This document shows positions 37,170 to 43,518 of a DNA stretch of 43,518 bases, in pieces. Under the pieces are notes generated by a model. The model was not told the DNA's origin and did not search any database. It worked only from the letters and a program-made list of their open reading frames with translations. A program made the translations under genes and the position numbers. The number at the start of each line of letters is the position of its first letter. The first letter of the stretch is position 1. This DNA is from Tritrichomonas foetus. Its lineage: Eukaryota > Parabasalia > Tritrichomonadida > Tritrichomonadidae. The stretch lies in the NCBI GenBank assembly GCA_001839685.1, contig MLAK01000958.1, forward strand, positions 1 to 43,518. The letters run 5' to 3'.

Positions 37170-38849
37170 ATGGAATATGCCCAATTTACAACTCGTGAAT
37201 TTGTTCCAGATTTTTATGAGCGTGAAATAATGTTTGGAATTAATGGTAATGATATATTTCCAAAGAATTATGATTTTAACAACTATACATTATTAAATAT
37301 TAGAGTCAAAGCGACGAATCTATCAAATAACAAAGCAATTACTTATAAAAAAGATCCTTTATGTTGTTTAGAGAGGCAAACACATCATGGCTGGAAAGAA
37401 TATGCACGAACAGAAGTTTGTTGGTATAATGATAATCCAGTGTGGATAAGACCTTTTACATTATGTGTTAAAAATGGACAAACAGAACTTCTCCTATTTG
37501 AAATATATGATATTGGTTCAAATTATGCTTTATTAGAAAGGCAGTTATTATTAGGAAGTTGTGAGCTTGATCTAAATGTGTTATTATCTTCGCCAACAAA
37601 TAGTATTACACTTGATATTATTCCTTCAAAAAATTTAGAAAGTGCAGGGAACCTTCATGTTTCTTATCATTTGATTAACTCAAGTATTTATGGATCCTTC
37701 ATATTCAGGAGTAATCTCAATAATTTTATTAATAATTCCATATTCCATAAAGTTTTACCATATTTTATTATCAATGTATTAGATCCTACAACAGAAGAAA
37801 TGGTTCCAATATATAAATCTGCTGTTAGTAAAGGATTTCATTGGGATAATATCGAATTATCATTACAAATGTTTGGTGAAATTACATGTAATACGCAAGA
37901 AAATATTACTGGAAATACATTAAAAAGTTTTAATAATCATATAATTCGAGTTTCTTTATATGACTTTGTTTTAAGAAGTTCTGATAAGTTTTTGGGATTT
38001 TTTGATACGACTTTCGATATTTTTTTCAATCATTTAACATCCAATTTCAATATTGTTAATGATCAAGGAGTTCATATTTGTAATTTTAATAGCCAAGTGA
38101 TTGCAAATATTGAAAGGCCAAGATTTAATGATTATCAATTAAAAGGAATTAAAATATCATCAATGTTTGCAATAGACTTTTCTTCGAGTAAAGTCTCAAT
38201 GCTCAAAACAAATAAAGTCAATCATATTGAAAATGGGATCTTTACGTATGGTAATTTAATCAATGAGTTATTTGAAAATTTAAATAAAATATGTTCAAGT
38301 TGTCCAGTAACTGGGTATGCATTTGCTGATTTTAAAGGTGAAAAGATTATTCCACTTCGCCTTAAAAATAATACTGCACAATTCTCATCAATTAAATTGC
38401 TAATGAAAGCTTATGGTAAAATACGTGACACAGTATCATATCCTAGAGAGGCACCATTAGCACCAGTAATTAGGAAAGCCAGAAGTATAGCAACTGAACA
38501 TTGGAATCAGTCAAAGACCATCACGTTGATTATTGTATTAACAAATGGTTTAATATCAGATTTACAAAATGTTGTGGATGAATTAGTTGATGCAGAAAAC
38601 GAGCCAATTTGTATGATTATGGCTCTGCTTGGAGGAACAAGAAGAGAACTAGAAAAAGCTTTTAATCCTTCAAAAAATGAATTAATGAACTCTGAAGGAA
38701 AATGCACAAATAGATTAATGGCAACATTAATTAATTATCAAAAAAATTGTATCTATGCCGACTTAAGTTTAGAATCAAGACTTGCCCCTGCTATTCGAAG
38801 AATGGCAACTGAGTTTATTGAACAAAGTGATTATAATCCCTTTAAATAA
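37170..38849 (+). CDS. Copine (two C2-like domains plus vWA domain)
   Basis: A 559-residue protein. The N-terminal half contains two C2-like domains (about 38-160, with YTLLNIRVKATNLSN and VWIRPFTLCVKNGQTELLLF, and about 165-310). The C-terminal half is the copine A domain (about 325-550), with MFAIDFSSSKV near residue 334 (a D-x-S-x-S metal site), YGKIRDTVSYPREAPLAPVI, and IVLTNGLISDLQNVVDELVDA (TDG of other copines is TNG here). Copines bind phospholipid membranes in a calcium-dependent manner and recruit partner proteins. The first C2 domain lacks several calcium-binding Asp, so it may not respond to calcium. The protein is about the usual copine length. Confidence 0.88.
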   Translation: MEYAQFTTREFVPDFYEREIMFGINGNDIFPKNYDFNNYTLLNIRVKATNLSNNKAITYKKDPLCCLERQTHHGWKEYARTEVCWYNDNPVWIRPFTLCVKNGQTELLLFEIYDIGSNYALLERQLLLGSCELDLNVLLSSPTNSITLDIIPSKNLESAGNLHVSYHLINSSIYGSFIFRSNLNNFINNSIFHKVLPYFIINVLDPTTEEMVPIYKSAVSKGFHWDNIELSLQMFGEITCNTQENITGNTLKSFNNHIIRVSLYDFVLRSSDKFLGFFDTTFDIFFNHLTSNFNIVNDQGVHICNFNSQVIANIERPRFNDYQLKGIKISSMFAIDFSSSKVSMLKTNKVNHIENGIFTYGNLINELFENLNKICSSCPVTGYAFADFKGEKIIPLRLKNNTAQFSSIKLLMKAYGKIRDTVSYPREAPLAPVIRKARSIATEHWNQSKTITLIIVLTNGLISDLQNVVDELVDAENEPICMIMALLGGTRRELEKAFNPSKNELMNSEGKCTNRLMATLINYQKNCIYADLSLESRLAPAIRRMATEFIEQSDYNPFK

Positions 38850-38996
38850 ACCAAGTTAGTGTTAATTTATTTTATTAACATTTTTATTATAGTGTAACTT
38901 GTCAATATTAATAAAATAAAAAAGGCTTAATTGTAATTCACTAGAAAAAACTATTTATTAATAACAATTTACCGATGCTTTACACTTATTTCCTTT
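38850..38996. other. Short spacer between convergent genes
   Basis: AT-rich 3' flanks, no feature. Confidence 0.35.
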
Positions 38997-40127
38997 TCAT
39001 TTTGATTCTTTCTCATTCCAGATCTTATCGAAGTGGTCGCTGAGTTTATCAGTTACGTTTTTGTCTTTGATTCGAATTGAAAAAGTGATTGATGAACTTG
39101 AAACAGTGTTTTGGAAAGGCATTGGCATGAATCCACATTCGCTTCCATGAAGGTAAAAAGTTGGTGAATAAGAAAATGTGTTTGTTTTCACTTCAATTCT
39201 TGGAAAATACTTCAAAGAATTCAATTCAGAATTATCTGTTGAATTTGATGTCAGTAAAATTTTTATATTTGAACCTTGAAAAGCAGCCTGCTCAATTTGT
39301 TCAGAAAGAAGTAATTCAGGCATTTCTTGATGAACTTCTTCAACATTCGGAAAGAGTGAAGGAGTCAGAATTCTCAAATTTTCACAGGAAGAATTGAAGA
39401 AATCTTTTAATAAAGCATAAACAGACTTCCTTCCAGGTGGTTTTAAAAGTGGAGGAGAGATTCCAAACGAACATGATCCTTGTGGCCATTTGTGTGTGTT
39501 TGGAAAAGAAAATCCTGGAAGAAATTTATTCAAAAAGTGATTGTTAAATCCATTAGCACAGTAATACTTTAGAAGATGAAATAACGAAGATGCATCTTTC
39601 GCTAAAGATTTACAGTCACTGAAACTTAAAATAAAATTGGGCGACGAAATGTTTCTCCAATCGTTGAAAAGCCTTGAAGCATAAATTGTTCGCTTGAAAT
39701 CACTCTGGGCAAAAAATACAAACATGTTGACATTTTCTTCAATTGATGATGAATTCTTAAATGTAATGTCAGTGAAATTCAATGCATCATAAATGGTTTT
39801 GTCGTCCGTGATAACACTAACTTTAACGTTTCGTTTGCTGGCAATTTTGAGAATGTCGACCCACGTCTGGAAGTTGTGGTGGGGATTAAATTGACTAACA
39901 ACTAGTTCTATTGTATTTTCGGCTTTTTGAACAAAGTCAACAAAAGGCTCTGGAACAGATTTCGTGATATCCGATGGAAGAAACAAATCAGGGCCTTTAT
40001 TGCAGCTTTTTTCGAGATGATTTTTATCGACTGTAAATCCAACTGGAATCAAAATAATCAACATTAAAATACTGATGAAGAGGCATGGATCGATGTGATA
40101 AATAAACGCTTGGATTGATGTTTTCAT
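38997..40127 (-). CDS. PLD3/PLD4-like type II membrane protein lacking both HKD motifs (pseudoenzyme)
   Basis: A 376-residue protein with one N-terminal membrane anchor, LFISILMLIILIPVGF (about 16-31), and a lumenal remainder with several Asn-X-Ser/Thr sites. The alignment with PLD3 is visible in order: FVQKAENTIELVVSQFN (first strand), YASRLFNDWRNIS (PLD3 GSANMDWRSLT), DCKSLAKDASSLFHLLKYY (PLD3 NCSCLARDLTKIFEAYW), EQIEQAAFQGSNIKILLTS, and LSDHFDKIWNEK at the end. In PLD3 each half has H-x-K-x4-D. Here the first is replaced by NMFVFFAQSDF and the second by YLHGSECGF, so neither motif can be active. PLD3 and PLD4 act as lysosomal 5' exonucleases; this protein probably binds rather than cleaves its ligand. 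Confidence 0.75.
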   Translation of the reverse strand: MKTSIQAFIYHIDPCLFISILMLIILIPVGFTVDKNHLEKSCNKGPDLFLPSDITKSVPEPFVDFVQKAENTIELVVSQFNPHHNFQTWVDILKIASKRNVKVSVITDDKTIYDALNFTDITFKNSSSIEENVNMFVFFAQSDFKRTIYASRLFNDWRNISSPNFILSFSDCKSLAKDASSLFHLLKYYCANGFNNHFLNKFLPGFSFPNTHKWPQGSCSFGISPPLLKPPGRKSVYALLKDFFNSSCENLRILTPSLFPNVEEVHQEMPELLLSEQIEQAAFQGSNIKILLTSNSTDNSELNSLKYFPRIEVKTNTFSYSPTFYLHGSECGFMPMPFQNTVSSSSITFSIRIKDKNVTDKLSDHFDKIWNEKESK

Positions 40128-40339
40128 GCGAATGATTTATATTTATCTTGTAAATGTAAATTTTATTCAATTTCTATATTGGCATCTCTGCTTTTTGTTA
40201 ATATTTATTTTTTACGATAAAAAATATATTCAATAAAAGTAACTGTCATGCAGACTTTTTCAGAAAATATATATTGATTATGTATTTGGTCAGAAATATT
40301 GCAGATAATGGTGAAGATAATATGTACGTTTAGTCAATA
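40128..40339. promoter_or_regulatory. Divergent promoter region
   Basis: This 212-bp region lies between divergent genes. On the minus strand AAATCATTCGC gives an initiator-like TCATT 6 nt before the ATG at 40127. On the plus strand GTCAATAATG puts TCAAT directly before the ATG at 40340. Confidence 0.45.
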
Positions 40340-41092
40340 ATGACTTTGCAAGAATGCAGGTCCTCTCCACAATTCGACTTAGTTGAAAAGACAAAATTAG
40401 ATCTAATCCTTATTACAGATGATACAGAAAAAACGAGCCCGAAAAAAGAAAATCACGTAAGATTTGTATGCGAGATATTGCCTCCTCATCAAGGTGGGCT
40501 TGTAAGGAAACATAAAATGCCACCAATTCCAAATATTCAACCAGCAGAAGTAATAAGGCCAGCAAAATCCGCACGATCAAGACCCATACAATATCCTCTA
40601 GAAATTAACATTTTTGGATCAGTTGACAACAATTTAATCATTCCAAACAAACAGCCAAACGAAAGAATTAGACGAACGCGTGTAAAATATGGATCCAAAG
40701 GACGAAATGAAAATATGATGTTGAATGATCTTGAAAGGATGATTGAGAAAGAATTGGTTTCTTCTACCACCTTAAACAAACAACAGAAAAACAGGGGAAA
40801 TTCTTCTTCACATCACAAATTCAATCCAAATTGTCAAAATGTTCCTCTTTTTCACAACATTCAATCAAAGAAAATCAAAATTCACAAAATTGCTCAAAAA
40901 AATAATAATTTCCATAGTAGTTATAATTGTCACAATGGAGTTGCAGGGCGCGGATGTTATGGCGATTCATCTATTTATCGTAATAATTTTAATAACTATA
41001 ATAATAGTTGTAAATCAAATTCAAATAAATTCCAAAAAGACCCTCTAAAGAATAGAATGACCAAAGATTATCTTGTATATATGAAGACATAA
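40340..41092 (+). CDS. Basic low-complexity protein of unknown function
   Basis: A 250-residue protein. The first third contains an acidic-to-basic mix with Pro (RKHKMPPIPNIQPAEVIRPA). The rest is very rich in Asn, Lys, Ser and His, with a Tyr/Asn-rich end (RNNFNNYNNSCKSNSN). No folded domain, signal peptide or membrane segment is visible. It is probably disordered and may bind nucleic acid, which is inference only. A start ATG with an initiator directly in front and a reasonable codon pattern in the first half support a real gene. Confidence 0.6.
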   Translation: MTLQECRSSPQFDLVEKTKLDLILITDDTEKTSPKKENHVRFVCEILPPHQGGLVRKHKMPPIPNIQPAEVIRPAKSARSRPIQYPLEINIFGSVDNNLIIPNKQPNERIRRTRVKYGSKGRNENMMLNDLERMIEKELVSSTTLNKQQKNRGNSSSHHKFNPNCQNVPLFHNIQSKKIKIHKIAQKNNNFHSSYNCHNGVAGRGCYGDSSIYRNNFNNYNNSCKSNSNKFQKDPLKNRMTKDYLVYMKT

Positions 41093-42001
41093 TTATGTCC
41101 AAATCGACAAATTGGTTTGATTGTTTGGAGAGCAGTTTCCAAATTTCCCATATTTTTATTTTGTTATATATGATGTTATGAACTAAAAGCAGTAGCGAAC
41201 TATTTAATATTTATATTTTTCTTGTGATTTTTGATGTGAAAAATTGCCTTTGGAACGTATTTTCCAGAGAAACACATACATATAATTTTGACGGGAAATG
41301 TTCATTATAGTCAAACATTCCTCATGTCTTTCGAAATATTGTCAATTTACCAAATCTCTGGATTCGATTCCATGATATCATAGAAAAAGCTAACGCGACT
41401 ATCATTTTTTTTAAACTTCACATTGAATATATTTGATAAATGAATGGAAATCACCATTCAAACTAATATCGTTCACTTATTATTTCAAAAAATTCCTTTT
41501 TGCGCAACCTTTCTTCAATGATAATAAATATTAATAGACAAAGTTTTTGAATGTTGAAAAAAGTATTCTAAATTTCCACCTATCATAAATTGATATTTTA
41601 GTAAAATAAAAATCAATGTTCTGAGATGAATAAGATAATTTTTCTGGCTAATAGATAGGAATCAGCGAGGCTTTATGATATTGTTTTCTCGAATTATAAT
41701 AAGATCAAAATTTGTATTTTGCGCTGAGAAGCACCACACCTCATTTTTGCAAAAATACATCGTCGATGTTATTTGATATAAAAGAATATTTCTTCATATT
41801 GTACTTGAAAAACTAATAAACTAACTGCATTTAAATGCATAAACATGTGTAAGATTCCGTTATATGATTATCGTTTATTTTTTCGGAAAATACATTTTTG
41901 ACATATGTGATCACTGTATATGATATATATTTAGTTAAAATTTCTATTTAGCGAGAGAAATGTATTTTCTATCAACAAATCTGGGTTTCCTTCATTCATT
42001 C

Positions 42002-42034
<33 letters not shown>

Positions 42035-42279
42035 TTCAATATTTTAGCAAGCCTGATGACAAATATTGGTTTTAAATTGAAAAAATCTGAGAGTAATGAA
42101 ATTGAGTAGAAATTGATATTGGATTATTTGCCCATGAATTCTTCACTAAACTCTTTTTAATGGAATATCATCTATTCGATTAAAATAAATATTCCAATTT
42201 CCAAAGAGAAAATAAATCTCAAAATGTCAAATAAAAACTGTTATAATTATACAAAAAATGCTGACTTGAGTAACAACAT
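41093..42279. other. Long intergenic spacer between convergent genes
   Basis: AT-rich spacer of about 1.2 kb with a T run followed by an A run near 42002-42034. I see no gene, RNA gene or transposon terminus of the families found in this window. Confidence 0.4.
42002..42034. repeat. Poly-T/poly-A palindromic tract
   Basis: About 21 T are followed directly by about 12 A. The tract is self-complementary and could fold back when transcribed or mark a slippage-prone site. Confidence 0.7.
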
Positions 42280-43329
42280 TTAGGACAAGAAATCAGGTCG
42301 TGCCTTGACAATAATAGGCTTTTTCTTACCACCATATTTAGAAGTTGATGAAGATTTCACTATCGGCTTGACAGAAAATTCAGGAGAGAGTTTGGATTTT
42401 TCAACTTTATTTACATTATTAATCATCGTTATATATCTAACAAACTCATCCATGTCAGTTCCAGGAAAAGAATAATCTTTTGGATTTTTTGATATCATAT
42501 TTACAATTTCATCAAAAACTAGCTTTTGACCAGAACCTGTCCAACATTCAGTAATTAAAGATTTAAGTTTTGGCGGAATATCATTTGGAATAACATATCT
42601 TCCTCCATTAATAATATGAGCTTTTGCATCTTTATAAGCTTTGATAACTTTTGTAGAAGAAAATTGAGGTTCACTTTCTACTGCAATTGAAAGAAGTAGA
42701 ACACCAAATGCATAAACATCAGCAAAGCTATCATCATTAATTAAAGTAGTTTTCTGTTTTGTTGATTTTTCGAGTAGTGCAGGAGACATGTATTTTATAG
42801 ATGATGGTTTTTTCTTCATTTGAGCTTCGATTGGTTGATTCTTGGAAAGCCCAAAATCAGAAATTTTCGGTTCAAGATTATAATCTAAAAATATATTATC
42901 AGGTTTTAAATCACGATGTAAAACATCATTTAGATGCAAATATGCCATTCCAGCTGCAACACCGAACGCAATTTTTGACTTTGCCGTTGGTCCCCAGCCA
43001 TTTGGAGTGTCACCTTCTCTGATTTTTTGGTAAACAGACTTTAATGATTCATTTGGCATATATTCCAAAATAATGCAGTAATCATTATCATGAATTTTTG
43101 AGCCCAATACATAGCCGTAAAAACGAACAACACAGGGATGATTTAATTTGCTCAATGTGGAAATTTCACTGATGAATGTTTTTGAATCTTTTTTCGAGAT
43201 ATATTTTAATGCAGCTGTTCCTCCTTTGCTGTCTCTTCCAAGAACGACATCACCGTGGGTACCACTTCCGAGCTCCATCAATATTTCATATTCAGTGTCG
43301 TAAGTTTGGCGACTTAAAAGATTTTTCAT
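42280..43329 (-). CDS. TKL-like protein kinase
   Basis: A 349-residue protein if the start is 43329 (MKNLLSRQTYDTEYE). The frame also reaches an ATG at 43419, but a TCTCATTG initiator-like site lies between the two, so the shorter form is preferred. The kinase domain (about 14-290) has the glycine loop GSGTHGDV, AALKYI with the ATP-site Lys, HRDLKPDN, DFGLSKN and FADVYAFGVLL, and the TKL/receptor-like layout of trichomonad kinases. The APE motif is changed to SPALL, so the Glu that anchors the activation segment is missing. The C-terminal 80 residues are basic and Ser/Lys-rich. Substrates are unknown. Confidence 0.87.
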   Translation of the reverse strand: MKNLLSRQTYDTEYEILMELGSGTHGDVVLGRDSKGGTAALKYISKKDSKTFISEISTLSKLNHPCVVRFYGYVLGSKIHDNDYCIILEYMPNESLKSVYQKIREGDTPNGWGPTAKSKIAFGVAAGMAYLHLNDVLHRDLKPDNIFLDYNLEPKISDFGLSKNQPIEAQMKKKPSSIKYMSPALLEKSTKQKTTLINDDSFADVYAFGVLLLSIAVESEPQFSSTKVIKAYKDAKAHIINGGRYVIPNDIPPKLKSLITECWTGSGQKLVFDEIVNMISKNPKDYSFPGTDMDEFVRYITMINNVNKVEKSKLSPEFSVKPIVKSSSTSKYGGKKKPIIVKARPDFLS

Positions 43330-43518
43330 GAAACAGATTTTCCAAATATTTATCTTTCTCACTTTTTCAATATTTATATGATCCGATATATTCAAAAAGT
43401 TAATATACAATGAGATCATTTAAATGTAGAATTTGATTATATATTATGTTTGAGTCATTACCACCCCCTATAAATATCCAGAAATGAAACCAACGAATGA
43501 AAAAATTATTCTATTCAT
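43330..43518. other. Upstream region of the TKL-like kinase gene at the window end
   Basis: AT-rich 5' flank holding the possible N-terminal extension (up to 43419) and the initiator-like TCTCATTG. The window ends before any other gene. Confidence 0.4.

Noticed and set aside
41361..41376. Possible tRNA B-box-like GATTCGATTCC
   Set aside because: No matching A box, no acceptor stem or anticodon arm could be folded around it.

Overview
The window looks like a piece of a parabasalid (trichomonad) nuclear genome, most probably Tritrichomonas foetus or a close relative. The reasons are AT-rich spacers, nearly intronless genes packed on both strands, 5' leaders that begin at TCA-Y-(T/A) initiator-like sites just before the ATG, an R2R3 Myb factor, a mariner DD34D transposon, a bacterial-type phosphofructokinase, bacterial-looking enzymes and a secreted sialidase. 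A few N bases point to a draft assembly. The species cannot be proven from sequence alone.

Layout. 1-8.2 kb: a CAMK-like kinase, an R2R3 Myb protein, repeat copy 1 of a transposon family, a large helical protein and a single-pass membrane protein. 8.5-14.8 kb: a Tc1/mariner-type MITE, a PhnP-like metallo-beta-lactamase-fold hydrolase, a small E2F/DP-type winged-helix protein, an old-yellow-enzyme family oxidoreductase and a complete mariner element with an intact transposase. 15-22.4 kb: sialidase, repeat copy 2, MOB1, a TBC Rab-GAP and a flagellar-type coiled-coil protein. 23-31.4 kb: an Asn/Pro-rich protein with a C-terminal domain, a Rab GTPase interrupted by a 26-nt intron, a Gln/Asn-rich PINIT/SP-RING-like protein divergent from a GT61-like glycosyltransferase, and a second coiled-coil protein. 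32-43.5 kb: repeat copy 3 directly upstream of phosphofructokinase, an MFS transporter, a copine, a PLD3-like pseudoenzyme, an unknown basic protein and a TKL-like kinase.

Main discoveries. (1) The Rab open frame lacks its P-loop. The P-loop lies upstream in another frame, and removing exactly 26 nt (GTAC...TAG) joins the two parts at the switch I region, so this is probably an ultrashort spliceosomal intron. (2) Three copies (1096, 1096 and 1249 bp) of a non-autonomous DNA transposon each have about 21-bp terminal inverted repeats and a perfect, different 8-bp target duplication. They carry a decayed protein-coding segment and differ by one exchanged central block (36 versus 189 nt). (3) A PLD3/4-like protein has lost both HKD motifs. 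(4) The phosphofructokinase has an apparent exchange of two Asp/Asn residues in its active site.

The genes are not an operon. They are individually transcribed eukaryotic housekeeping, signalling and trafficking genes. The Rab and TBC genes, the two kinases and MOB1, and the copine and PLD3-like gene could act in membrane trafficking and signalling, but nothing in the sequence shows that they work together.
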